From Ostrinia nubilalis (lineage: Eukaryota > Arthropoda > Insecta > Lepidoptera > Crambidae), in the NCBI RefSeq assembly GCF_963855985.1, contig NC_087093.1:1123501-1187500 (forward strand): a DNA stretch of 64,000 nt, given 5' to 3'. Positions 31,795-42,994 of the stretch are shown in pieces. The position numbers were made by a program, and so were the translations under genes. How positions within the stretch are numbered: the first letter of the stretch is position 1; each line of letters begins with the position of its first letter. Under the pieces are notes generated by a model. That model was not told where the DNA came from, did no database searches, and was given only the letters and a program-made list of their open reading frames with translations.

Positions 31795-32111
31795 CGTTTC
31801 AGCTCGGAATGACAACTTCTCAAAATGACAACCGGGGCGCAAAATGTCCACTTCTCGTAATGACAACTTCTTAAAATGCACATAGTGACAACTCTAGAAG
31901 AACTAGAAAACTCTAGAAATAATGAAAATAAAATATCAACAAGTAGTTGACATTATGCGAAGTAGACCAAATGCGAATTTGTCATTGTGAGAAATAGACA
32001 TTATGAGAAGTTGTACAGCGAAGTTGACATTTTAAGAAGTTGTCATTTCGAGAAGTGGACATTTTGCGCCCCGGTTGTCATTTTGAGAAGTTGTCATTCC
32101 GAGCTGAAACG
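31795..32111. mobile_element. Foldback element with 8-bp duplication
   Basis: The ends read CGTTTCAGCTCGGAATGACA on the left and its exact reverse complement on the right. The inverted match continues for about 75 bp. A perfect 8-bp duplication, GTTTTTGG, flanks it (31787-31794 and 32112-32119). The body is built from repeated units of the types AATGACAACTTCT and AATGTCCACTTCT, in opposite orientations in the two halves. It has no coding capacity. An 8-bp duplication is seen in hAT and P-type superfamilies, but the ends do not look like standard hAT ends. Confidence 0.9.
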
Positions 32112-32500
32112 GTTTTTGGGACGTCAAACGTCAGCGAGACTTCAAATATGCTTCAGATATGCGTCATATATGTCAATGTCAGCCCTCCCGTGCCGCTCCC
32201 ATATAGATGACCCACGCTGAACTGTCCCGCCAAACTCAATGACAGGGGGGCGCTACCATCGTTCAACTATATGGTTTCCAACATGGCAAAAATCTGAACC
32301 AGCGATCCGGTATTGACGGTGGCGCCCCACTGTCAATGTCATCGACAGGACAGTCCAGTATTTTGGAACTATACCCCAGGCGCTGACTGATTTAAGTGCT
32401 AGATCTTAAGTCGGAAAATGGTAATGGTATAGGTTAGCCATTATGCGTCGTGTAATATTCATAATGTTCAATTACTGACAAAGTTTTCTACTTTTTGCAG
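32112..32500. other. Unassigned, probably intron upstream of a host exon
   Basis: No gene found. The last about 20 bases (TTTTCTACTTTTTGCAG) form a polypyrimidine tract and acceptor. Confidence 0.4.
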
Positions 32501-32573
32501 ATCTTCGCCGCGACTGGTCGGGAGTGAAGCATCGTACAAGCTGAGCCCATACGAAATGGAGGCGTTGAATGCT
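32501..32573 (+). CDS. Candidate internal exon of an unidentified host gene
   Basis: A 73-bp segment lies between a strong acceptor (TTTTCTACTTTTTGCAG, ending at 32500) and a consensus donor (GTAAGTAG from 32574). Only one of three frames is open: it takes the first base as the third base of a split codon and then reads 24 codons, starting SSPRLVGSE and ending KLSPYEMEALNA. The exon ends in phase 0. Its GC content is higher than the flanks and it has no repeat partner in the window. I do not recognise the protein, and no neighbouring exon could be placed with confidence, so the gene would have very long introns. Confidence 0.5.
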
Positions 32574-33470
32574 GTAAGTAGTTTGTGTATATTTCATTTT
32601 ATTAACCAAAGATTTGAGGATTTTACCTACACACCCCACGTTGGCCATACGGATCGCGGATGCCTCTATGGTTCGCTTTGTTTTAGAATCTCCAAACTAA
32701 TGCGAGTACCAACTTAAAATCTAGGTATCCATTTCTGATGAATCTTCTGATGAATCATAAAGCCTTTGAAGAAAACCGTATCTAAATTGGTCAATGGTCA
32801 GGCTGTTTTAGACAAACATTTGTTTGTACAAACCACTTTAGCCCGAAATGCATGTACACTTTCTTAGCTTCTTAGTGGGTAAAATAGGAGGAGTTAGGTT
32901 TGCAGTGCTACCCATCTCTATTGTGAGTGTAACAGCTCCATACCTGTGCGCAGGCGCCACTCCGTATCCGAAGAGCCATTGTAAAACCCTAAACAATGTA
33001 GTGGGAATATAGTTCCCACTATATTTTGAACGTTATTGCCTTGTGTTAGGGTCTAAAAACTTGTCATGACCGTTTAAGGGTTAAGGCCATGTTCGAATTT
33101 GTAGCTCTAATTGTAGTTCCCAGAGGTCAACCTACCACAAATTGAGCGAATTCCACAAATGATTTTAAACTTTAGGTGTTTTCAATAAGGTCTAAAATTA
33201 ATTGACATAATCGACAGAAAATGCCAGGTCGATGTGCCAGCCACCGAACATCGTTTAGGAAAGTTTCCTTTCTTTGTAGCAGTGTATGGCGGACCTTTGC
33301 CTTAAAATATGCTTTAGATTTACTAAATAAGGTCTTAGTGCAATAATATTAATAGTCTTTGGATGCTTCGTTTGTTTACGAGTATGGCTAGAAAATGAGT
33401 CAATTTTATTGTTTTGTAGAACGGATTCTGTAGTTTATGTCCACGCTTCCTTACTAAATTCATTCATTAA
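32574..33470. other. Unassigned, probably intron
   Basis: No repeat or gene assigned. Confidence 0.4.
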
Positions 33471-33740
33471 GTAATTCAGTAGGTACACAGTCCCTTTCCA
33501 GGGAACTTGTATACGTCCCAAATAAAGTTTGCCCTACCACCACTTCGGGACAACATATGGCTGGTGCTGAGAAGAAGTGGCGGAAGAAACTATGTAGTTA
33601 GTGCCCGTTTTCACCATAAATCCCTGATTTTTAAGTGACCCCTATGGCAACAAATTTCCTGTGTTACCTTAGGGGTCACTTAATAATTAGGGGTTCATGG
33701 TGAAAACCGGCATCAGTTACCTTTGTCAGCCTCTTATGAT
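33471..33740 (+). repeat. Repeat family B, copy 1 (interrupted by a MITE)
   Basis: It shares CCCTTTCCAGGGAACTTGTA, ACCACCACTTCGGGACAAC and GCTGGTGCTGAGAAGAAGTG with copies at 49300-49500 and 60085-60215. In copy 2 the sequence AAGAAACTCAGTCACCTTTG is continuous. Here it is broken by 33602-33712, which dates the MITE as later. Confidence 0.85.
33602..33712. mobile_element. Palindromic MITE inserted in repeat B
   Basis: The ends are TGCCCGTTTTCACCATAAA and, reverse complemented, TGCCGGTTTTCACCATGAAC. The arms also share AAGTGACCCCTA. It is about 111 bp. Flanking TTA trinucleotides (about 33597-33599 and 33717-33719) could be a target duplication if the termini extend a few bases further. This is uncertain. 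Confidence 0.75.
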
Positions 33741-34923
33741 AGCTTATAGCTTGTAATAAGTACCTATTATGTAGAGTTAGGGGTAGTACGAGTATCTTTT
33801 GGATGGGTCACTTAAAGAGTTACCTACATAGCCTTAGCATGTATCTTTCGCTTACAGTTATCTGCCTTATTTTACCTTATTTTTGAGGACCCAGACAATG
33901 TTCTTCTGTTTCTTTCAATCCTATCCCCTAAAATCTTGCACTACCCACACAATTCAATCTACTCACATCATCTTAGCATTACCGCGGTAATATAATATTA
34001 CCAAAGATTTATCCCTCCTGTCGCTACTAGGTGGCGCCTCAGACTTCCTAACCCGCCTCCATTTGCTGACTCAGTAAGGCTGTATACAGTGAAAGAGTAG
34101 TTAGTAGGTTGTCTAGTGAACAGTCTTAAATCTATGGGAATGGTAGAAAATAATCTATGATTTACCGAAAGCGATGCTTGTGGGGTTGTGGGCATATTTC
34201 TTTTATGAAACATTTGCAAGACAGGCATTTGACAATGATATCACCTGATAAGCCTATAGATGCAGTTTATAGGGTGATACTTACTAAAGAATGCTTATGT
34301 GGTACATGCCGCGAAGAATACATTAAACTGTCTGATTTGCCCGTAACGAAATTAATAAGAAGAACGGAATTAATTAGGACGAGTTTGAAGTTGACAAACT
34401 TGACCTTCACTGCTCGTGTTTTTATTCGCGGTCAAGCTGTAGATCTCAGTTAAACAGGAATTGAAGTGGCAGTGCAGTGGGAATGAGAGGTGGGAATAGG
34501 TCCCGTGTCTAAGTTTACTGTCCATTCTTCCACTGTGGCCATACTTAATAGAGTGTAAATTTATTTATCCGGACGCCCGGGATGACTCGCGATGGCGGTA
34601 ACGATTCCATCGGGCTATTGACTTAGTGGCGCAGTTAATTTTCATTTTGGGATGTTTAATGCCTCAGTTTTGATTTGTGAATTTCTTTTTACTGAATTTT
34701 TGTAAATTGTAGGAGTTGTTTGGAATATAAGCTCAAGCAAAGGATGTAAGTAAGTAAGATATTTTATTAAGTTACTCAGACACAGAAACTTTGATGTACG
34801 TACGATCCTTTCCAAACCTCTCCATTTTCATTGGAATTTTTTTTAGTACCTATCGTCTTGTAAAAAGATAATGTTATATTAAATTTTACTCGACCTTTAT
34901 GAATATCTCATGGAAACCTCGTG
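33741..34923. other. Unassigned sequence
   Basis: It holds a 98-codon plus-strand frame at 34157-34453 with scattered Cys and His but no recognisable domain. A GC-richer patch at 34560-34640 has no repeat partner. Nothing could be called. Confidence 0.4.
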
Positions 34924-34968
34924 GTCGCATGAGACCGCGGTAACAATTGATTTCTATTGTGACTCCAT
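34924..34968 (-). repeat. Short dispersed repeat, inverse of 24296-24338
   Basis: It contains GACCGCGGTAACAATTGATT and TCTATTGTGAC, the reverse complement of the first copy with small differences. Confidence 0.65.
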
Positions 34969-35367
34969 GCGCTGGTTCTTAAATTGCTACAATTTACAAA
35001 CGTATAATATTAAAGTTTAACTCTAAAGCATAATAATGCACCTTAGAATAGGTAAATTAGTAAGATTACAATAGAAAATGGAATGTCAAACAGCAATCAA
35101 TTACATTGGCTACAGGAGTCGGCGCGTCAACTGGCAATCGGCATAATCGAACCCTGAACCCCGCACGTAGTATCCATTAGCTCATTAGGGTCTTTTCAGC
35201 CCCACCCTGGCGGAAACAGTCGGGGATTTGATGAATAATCTCGATTTCTAGCAGAGCAACCTCGGCTAGACGGTTGACTGCCCTAGCGTACGTTATAACA
35301 GCCAAGTTATTAGTAACAGCTGCTATTGTCTGTAGGTTCAGTATTTTTTACTTGGTTTTGTAAATAA
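34969..35367. other. Unassigned, non-repetitive
   Basis: 35100-35300 is less AT-rich and has no partner in the window. It is a candidate conserved non-coding stretch. No gene. Confidence 0.35.
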
Positions 35368-35565
35368 ACTAGCTTTTACCCGCGGCTTCACCCGGGTGAA
35401 ATTAGTGTCACAGATCGGCATAAATTATAGCCTATAATTAATATGGGTTATAAACAATAATACTGTAAAGTTTTATCAAAATCCGTTCAGTGGTTTTTGC
35501 GTGAAATAGTAACAAATAACCAGACATCCATATAAACTTTCGCATTAGTAGGATAGTAGGAAGTA
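35368..35565 (+). repeat. Lepidopteran retroposon 3' fragment
   Basis: It starts AACTAGCTTTTACCCGCGGC and contains CAAAATCCGTTCAGTGGTTT and TGCGTGAAATAG, the same layout as 12763-12985. Confidence 0.7.
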
Positions 35566-36550
35566 GGATGGCACAAATTGATTAGCTTAAAAAGTAGGGG
35601 CGACTTGTCTTACCGCATTATTTACTGCCTTTGCTTTATTGACAAAAAATCTTGTAGCTTTCTTTAACAAGATCTTGATACTACAGCATAGTTCATGGTA
35701 CACGCACATACCGAAATATTCTTTGGCTTTTAGTAGAACGAAAAAAGTTAAAAATCACTATTTAAGTCCCATTAAGGTCAAAATATTGTAAGTAAACAGA
35801 CTTCAAGTGTACCTAATGTTTCCTAAATTGGTGCCGGACTTAGAAAGCCAGGACCCTTGTGCACCTCCTCCATCTCAAATAATAAGACAAGCCAAATTAT
35901 TTTGAGCTTACGTGAAGGTTTCGCCACTGAGGGCCCCTAACCTGGCTGGGTCCCTAGGTGGAAATCCGGCGCTGGTATATTATTATGCTCTTTCTAGCCT
36001 TTTCTTCACTGTGCAGGTTTATCTTTTTGGGCTGTGTTCCAAGTAATAGCTGTAATTGTGACGTGCTAGGCCGTGTCTAATCGCTCCGGCCCGCTGCACA
36101 CGTTATGCGAAGGTGTTTTTTGCCATGGAAATGTGATAATCGTCCCGGATTCCAGATTATCCTTTGGTGTTCACCTCGATGAAGAACGGTGCAGATAAAT
36201 TATCATATTTTGAGGGTTACAATGGACAATATGGTAGTAAAGATGATTTTCGTAAAATGTCAATTTGCAATAGCTAAGATCACATTTAAACCTTTTAATA
36301 AATTAGATTTAAACACATTTGTTAATGTACTGTGTAATGTCTAATTGCATACTAATAGCATTTTTTTATTGGCAAATAGTTCTGCATACTATGCATACAA
36401 TTTAATGTTATTGAACCTTTGTTAAATCTAAATATTCATTTAGCCCAAATGGTGCCTAATCACTCGCACCTTAAGATTTTGTACGAATTAGGGAACGTTG
36501 TCAGGCAATGCCAAGATCGTAGGCATTAAAACACGTAGAAAAACTATTAG
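35566..36550. other. Unassigned sequence
   Basis: There is a short imperfect inverted repeat at about 35830-35980 (GGTGCCGGACTTAG... against ...GGAAATCCGGCGCTGG) that may be a decayed MITE. A GC-richer stretch at 36055-36200 has no repeat partner. No gene. Confidence 0.4.
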
Positions 36551-36712
36551 AGCTTTTTCAAATTAGACGTTAGTCATCCGTTTGCAGGACCGCACACTGA
36601 AAATTGTATGACAACTGGGTTGGAATAAAAATTACAATCAATTAGCAATAGAGTAGTGCGGTCTTGCAAACGCCCGACTAACGTCCGTTTCAAAACGCCT
36701 AATTTGAAAGCG
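36551..36712. mobile_element. Palindromic MITE
   Basis: The left arm 36551-36595 and right arm 36656-36711 are inverted copies sharing CAAATTAGACGTTAGTC and CGTTTGCAGGACCGCAC with scattered changes. There is no coding. Confidence 0.7.
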
Positions 36713-36925
36713 CCCGTAGTGATTGGTCTTGTCAATTAAATAATAGTAAATTCACTGATTGTTTAGTAACAGGAGCGTTAGAAGTGAAGCAACAAAGAAC
36801 TAATTACGGGCAGTCCATTTGCCTCGGCTCGTTTTAGTGCGGCCGTAAAGGCGCGATCAAACCGGACTCCGCAACGATCGCTACTGGCTCCGTGGAACTT
36901 TTAAGTTATGAGAGAGGAGCTTTTA

Positions 36926-37095
36926 GGCCGCCTACGACTACTTTTTGTAGTGATTTTGTCGTGCGTTCGCTGTCACTTTAGAGCATTAGTAGCGCGTTGG
37001 CATCACTTCTGCAGCGCGATTCAAATGCAGCGCGATGCTGACGCTCGTTTACGAAACGCACGACAACATCACTACAATAAGTCGCCGTGGGCGAT
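36926..37095. mobile_element. CpG-rich palindromic MITE
   Basis: Left (36926-36968) and right (about 37051-37095) arms are inverted copies around GTAGTGATTTTGTCGTGCGT. A 96-codon frame at 36908-37198 runs through it. That frame is explained by the palindrome and is not called. Confidence 0.65.
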
Positions 37096-37450
37096 GGGTC
37101 TTAGTGGAAGAATATTTCTGACCCAATATAAAGATTTTCATGTAAAATGTTGCCAGACGAATTGCACTACGAAAAATGTTATCAGATCTCACAAGTAGAG
37201 CCAAGCTTTTAACAGATTCTTTTTACCTGACTCTACCTACATCATAGTAAAAATATGTGGCATGGCCGTTTCGAAAGTTCTTGTAGTAACGAAAGACATT
37301 GCAAAAATATGTCATTATTTAATATCGTACTATAAAAAAAATTCTAAGATATCTTTTTCACAATAATATCTGATTAGGTCGGTATAATTTTTGTAGTATG
37401 GTAGCAGGCGAGAAAATAACAATAAATTATTTAGTTTATAAAAAAATTAG

Positions 37451-37959
37451 TGAAATGAAACACTCTTGTAGGTTGTTCTAACTTGTATTTCAGCACCACT
37501 GATTTACACAATTCCGACATTATGACGTCATCTTAATAGTACCTCTTGCTTTGAACGCTCAAATCGAACTGACTGTCCAGCGGCATGCCAGCGATAAGGT
37601 AACTTCCCCTTCCATCAGCGAAAGTCGACCGGTTCAAAACGACTTATCGACGGCATGCTCCGGAACTAGTCAAATGCAATACTTATTTCATAATTAGCTG
37701 TTTTCTTAATTTTTAAAATACTAAAATGTATACAATAAAAATCTAAAATAATTAAATGAAATAATAAATATGAAATAATTGGATTTAATACAAAATAAAT
37801 TCTAAAATGCCTAGGAAGTAATCAAATAAAGTATTTTAATTTAATAACGGGTTTTTGGGTTCTTCTAAAATACAATACAAATACTAAAATTGTTGCAATA
37901 ACTATTTAAAAGTAACCAATTATCGTATAAAATACAATATAAATTCTAAAATCATTACA
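37451..37959. repeat. LTR (left copy)
   Basis: A 509-bp direct repeat beginning TGAAATGAAACACTCTTGTA and ending AAAATCATTACA. The first half is GC-balanced (with CGGCATGC twice) and the second half is AT-rich with several CTAAAAT motifs. By eye it is identical to the right copy. Confidence 0.9.
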
Positions 37960-39338
37960 TTCGGCCATCCGACACCGTGATGCCTCCCGGCATTCACGTC
38001 TAATAAGGATTTATTCTAAAATCATTAATATTACTTTTCAAACAATATTACTATATGAAGCATATAAATAGTAGAATGATAAACAATTCTATGACAACTT
38101 GTTAACAAGTGTTTTAACATTAATAATGCATTTTAGAAACTATTCTTCATATTAAACCAGTAACAAATGTTAAGGGAGAAAAATCTTGTAGGCACTTATA
38201 CACACTATACATTTTCACCTAATCTATATTATTCGTAATGACTTATTTTATAACCAATAACGGATATTTGCATGAAATTCAGATATTAATCGTATTACTT
38301 TATAATTTTCTCAAAACTACCATATCGAATATATTGGAAACTTCTCTTTTTAAATCCAAATTTTTATTTCACATAAATACACGTCCATTAGATGTTAGTA
38401 CATAATCAATTTAATTACAGTGTATCTTGCCATGACTGCCATGTGAAAGTTATTAAGTTTATAAGAACATGTCAAAACGTTAATATTACGAGTAAGTATA
38501 TCCAATTATATCCATTTGTAACCGTAATCTGGCAAATAATGAATTATGGTCACGATTTATGATTAACACTAAAGGTACTTTCGTCAGAATTATGTATTCC
38601 TAAGGCCTTAACATAATTTTCTTCTTTACAAATTTTCCAAGTTTTTGAAACCAATAGGTACAATTACAGTGTCCTTATATTATGTGTTTCTGAATGTCTG
38701 TGATGCTCGATTTCATCACGATAAGCGCAACATATTTGCCATCTAGCTGTACGTGGGACCACTAAAAATAATTTGATAACCTTACTGTATCTGCTATTTG
38801 AAGAGATTACGATGTTTGGATGGGTTGTCAGATTCTATGACTGAATTTTGGTGTTTGGACTATTCGCGGAACTAAATTTCTTCTCCTTTTTTTTTTAACG
38901 TGGTTCTTAAGGCAGCATAACCAGTAGAAACTTTTAAGTCGTAAAAGACATACCTTTTTTTTAGCACACACACCACAGCTAGTGTCTCTAACTCATAGAA
39001 GTTGTCTTTCATTGAAGATGTCTTTCCTCAGGGGTCGTCTGTCTGTGGGTCGACTAAAGTAAGTGACTGCTACAGAACTTTGAAGACTTTTCTCTTTATC
39101 ATCAAGATCTGACTTAAATATGATTTAGAGTCCTGAATAATATTGATAATCATAGCATTGGATCAAGTTAGTCATCTATGGTTTTCTGAACCCTTTTCCC
39201 TTTTGTAATGACATAAGTGGTAATGGTGGTATTTGCACATTCTTTTTCATCCTGACATCAAAGACTGCACGTGTACGTCCTATCTCAGTCAGATTTATAG
39301 CAATACAATCGCGATAATTTCACAAAAGAGTATAAAGC
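37960..39338. other. LTR-element interior, no gene seen
   Basis: Starts with a small imperfect hairpin, GTGATGCC-TCCC-GGCATTCAC (37977-37999), and is then AT-rich. No open frame worth calling. Confidence 0.5.
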
Positions 39339-39581
39339 TTATCTAACTAACCAGAACGTGTCGGAACTAAGTCCGGGCTTAGTCATAATATCAGCTCTAT
39401 CGAGAGTATCCATAGCTGAGGGGTCTTTTACAATTCGATTTACATGACATATTGGACATGCTCCAAAAAGCATTGAAGTAGCTATTAAAATATTTGCTTT
39501 AAGTGTTATTGGACTAGGAGACAAATTACCAAAAACGATTTCACCTTTGCCGTTGTGAATTAAAAAGGCTCTTTTAAACAC
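39339..39581 (-). CDS. Small unassigned open frame inside the LTR element
   Basis: The frame covers 80 codons from ATG and is open about eight codons further upstream. It contains HNGKGEIVFGNL, FGACPICHVNRI and TKPGLSSDTFW. It has reasonable protein-like composition and one CxxC, but I recognise no domain. It may be a surviving piece of a gag or other element gene, or chance. No partner frame could be joined. Confidence 0.25.
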   Translation of the reverse strand: MFKRAFLIHNGKGEIVFGNLSPSPITLKANILIATSMLFGACPICHVNRIVKDPSAMDTLDRADIMTKPGLSSDTFWLVR

Positions 39582-41309
39582 CCGGTACTTGGCCCCCTGT
39601 TTAATTTACATACATAACATACAAAACAAACAAATGTGACAAACAAAATTCCACGCGGAAGAACCCTCGGCGGAAAGCTATTCGCATTATAAAATATCAC
39701 TTGAAAATATAGAACCGCCTAAGGCGGGAATCGAACCCACGGCCTTAAGCTCGCCAGGTGTCAAGTTATTTTAAAAATTTAAATCGAAAGGCAACTGTAA
39801 ACGCCAGAAACTATCCTCTGTAAAACTAGAAATTTATGTTAACTGGTATTCACTTGTGTCCGTCATTTTCGTGGCTCTCGAAAATATTCTGACCAGGAAT
39901 TTTATAGAATGTCAGTATTCAAAACCGTGAGAAATTGCAGTTGCGTGAAGTTTTGACCAATAGACGTGTTGACACCGCCAGTTAATTGACGTACTTTTAA
40001 AAACTGTCAAATCAAACTCCCATAGATTTCGTATGGCACGACAAGCAAGTGACGTCGCTATTTTGTGAATTTAATCAAACTACTTTTCTTAATTACAATG
40101 CGACCAAAAATGATAATTTACAGGTCATTACAGATTAATTAAGCTTTCAAGATCAGAATGTCTTTAATAAATTGTAATATTGAATCAATATCGGTGTCAA
40201 ATCGTCCATTGTCAGTGAAGTCTGCTATATATCATCAATCACTAACACTTCTATAACAGCGTCAATCTCATCAACATTTTTGTTTATATTAGCTCTATAC
40301 TTAGAGGTATGACTGATGATTGACCACAACTTTTACAATTGGAATTGATATTGAAATGATCTGCCAAACTATACTTAGTTTCAGCATCGGTTTTGTGTCA
40401 ACAAGTGCACTCACTACCAACACTTAAAAGGATTTTTCATTTACCAAAACAGTCTCATAAATTTTTTTTTGTCATAAAAATAATTACGTAAAACATCCTT
40501 TCAAGTAGCAGGATTCAAAATTTCCTCTAACAGACGTCCGTAGTTCTCTTAGCTAAGCCAATTAACTTTTGCAATGTCTAAGTCAAAGACAAAATTATCT
40601 TATTTGCATTAGCTATTATAATAGCGCTCACAAAATTGTCATAAAATGAAAGACTACTAAAAGAAAAACTTTAAACTTCTGCTCATTATGGAACCTTGAC
40701 GTTTCATATCTTTTGATCTACCAAAAAAAAATGACTAACCTAACCTATGAAACCTTGGTACAGGTACTAAGTTCTTTTTATAGTTACAAATTGCATGACT
40801 TTTTTTATGACTTCTTACAGTAATATAATATTATGTTTATTTGAGCTCGCTAACTGATGTAGTTAGTTCTTTGAGAAAACTAAATTAGAAGAAAAAGCTT
40901 AATTCAACTAGAAACTACCTATCTACGTCAGACTAATGTAATCAGAGGTCAGAATAATTCGAAATATACTTTTTGAAGTGGAATTATAGATCTATAGACA
41001 AGATATTGTACTTGGCAAAAGAACCTACCGAAAGTCCGAACCGACGACAATTTTAAAATAAACGAACAATTAAATAATTCACTTTACTTGTGTAAAAATA
41101 TTTAAAAAAATAATTTTTTTTTAGCACATTTACTTTAACGTTAATTTAAACGTTATAATCGAATACTTTATCATTACCTTTAATTATTACTATTAAAGAT
41201 TTACTACATAAGCTAATATTCCCATTTTACTGTAGGTATGCGTAATATTTCATAATGTGTGCGCAATAAAAAAAACTACCAATAAAAAAATAGGCACTTT
41301 TCTTCACTA
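39582..41309. other. LTR-element interior with short repeats
   Basis: 39717-39750 repeats the GCCTAAGGCGGGAATCGAAC string of the hairpin at 25689. 40150-40400 shows a coding-like but interrupted tract on the minus strand (LADHFNINSNCKSCGQSS; later NINKNVDEIDAVIEVLVIDD). No intact gene. Confidence 0.4.
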
Positions 41310-41574
41310 GAGTCTACCAGAAATTTTACGAACCTCATGTGGCACTGCTCTTTCAGTAGAGCTGGAAGAAGATGAGCTCCTTCGCGTATTTTTCTTCAAC
41401 CTTGGCCCCATAGAAGACGATCGTGGTGGCGCCTACTTACTGGACGACGACGACAACTTCGTCCGCTTAGCACGCTTATTTCATCGTCAGCTGACGGGTG
41501 TCCCTGGCGGCATACGAGCTCCATCTTCAGTAGCCGTTGTACTCAACTGTGAAATAAAGTACTCGACGAAATAA
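41310..41574 (+). other. GC-rich island with an open frame, inside the LTR element
   Basis: This stretch is GC-richer and CpG-richer than everything around it. On the plus strand one frame without an early ATG is open for 87 codons to TAA at 41572, containing VELEEDELLRVFFFNLGPIE, YLLDDDDNFVRLARLFHRQL and TGVPGGIRAPSSVAVV. On the minus strand the same DNA has an acceptor-like TTTATTTCACAG, an ATG (MELVCRQGHPSADDE...) and a donor-like CAGTAAGTAGG. I cannot decide which reading, if any, is real. Confidence 0.35.
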
Positions 41575-41929
41575 ACTGTGTCTGACCAGCATCAACTCAA
41601 CATCATATGGAAGCTATGTTCATGTTATATTAAGCAAAAGTTTGATTTGTGTCTTTTCCAAAAATCTAAATCTCAAAAAATAAATCTAAAAAAATCTTTT
41701 GTTTGATAATTAATATTATGCTCCCTGAGCAAAGTGTAGTAAAATACCATTGTGACATGTTTCTATTATACATATGCATCATAAATAAAGATTTTGTATT
41801 TATACTTGTATTTTATTCAGTGCAACCTTCACACACAACTCATGTGACAACTGGACGGCTTGCTTGTTATGTCAGTAATAGAAGGCTTTTCATTCTAGAG
41901 ACTATCCTAAACAATGGGACCCTTAAGGC

Positions 41930-42870
41930 GCATCTAGCCTGATAAACTGGAGGCGCGTCTAGCCTCGTCATACTCAGTCATAGTCCAAGGTGCATGTAGC
42001 CTGATGAAACTGGAGGCACGTCTAGCCTCGTTATACTAAGTCACAGTCATAAGTCCAAGGCACATCTAGCCTAATAAACTGGAGGCGCGTCTAGCCTCGT
42101 TATATTTAGTCATATTCAAAAGCGCATCTAGCCTGATAAACTGGAGGAGTGTCTAGCCTCGTTATACTAAGTCATAGTCATAGTCATAGTTCATAGTCAT
42201 AGTTATAGTCAAAGTCAAAGTCAAAGTCAAAGTCAAAGCCAAAATATCTTCATTTGTTTAGTAGACTAATTAATAGCACTTACAAATCGTCAAATATTTT
42301 GCTCATAAGGAGCCTCTATATGTCTCATACTTAGTCATAGTCAATAGGGCATCTAGCCTGATAAACTGGAGGCACGTCTAGCCTCGTTATACTAAGTCAT
42401 AGCCATAGTCTAAGGCGCATCTAGCCTTATAACCTGGAGGCGCGTCTAGCCTCGATATACTAAGTCAGTCATGGTCATAGTCATAGTCTAAGGCGCATCT
42501 AGCCTTGTTATACTTAGTCATAGTCAAAGGCGCATCTAGCCTGGTAAACTGGAGGCGCGTCTAGCCTCGTTATACTAAGTCTTAGTCATGGTCAAAGTCA
42601 TAGTCATAGTCCAAGGCGCATCTAGCCTATTAAACTGGAGGCGCGTCTAGCCTCGTTGTACTGAGTCATAGTCCAAGGCGCATCTAGCCTTGTAATACTT
42701 AGTCATAGTCAAAGGCGCATCTAGCCTGATAAACTGGAGGTGCGTCTAACCTCGTTATACTAAGTCTTAGTCATGGTCATAGTCATGGTCATAGTCATAG
42801 TCTTAGTCATAGTCTAAGGCGCATCTAGCCTGATAAACTGAAGGCGCGTCTAGCCTCGTTTTAAAAATAA
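41930..42870. repeat. Minisatellite inside the LTR element
   Basis: About ten irregular units alternate GGCGCATCTAGCC and TGGAGGCGCGTCTAGCCTCG, followed by TTATACTAAGTCATAGTC-type spacers of variable length. It is interrupted at 42190-42330 by an (AGTCAA)n run and a short retroposon-like piece (CAAAATATCTTCATTTGTTT). It ends about 125 bp before the right LTR. Confidence 0.9.
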
Positions 42871-42994
42871 CTATTTCATGCATTAAACGAAATATTCATA
42901 CGTTTTTCTACTTGAACTTTTAAAATCAATTACTTTTTAACCAAATAAATAAAAACGTACCTTATGAGCTGTAGATCACGTACCACTTCTGAGT

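Noticed and set aside
34157..34453. 98-codon frame with CLWGCGH and CLCGTC motifs
   Set aside because: The Cys/His spacing does not fit a known zinc finger, and nothing around it suggests a gene.
36908..37198. 96-codon plus-strand frame
   Set aside because: Runs through a CpG-rich palindromic MITE. Explained by the element.
39717..39750. tRNA gene inside the LTR element
   Set aside because: Only a T-arm-like string is present. It belongs to the same repeat as the hairpin at 25689.
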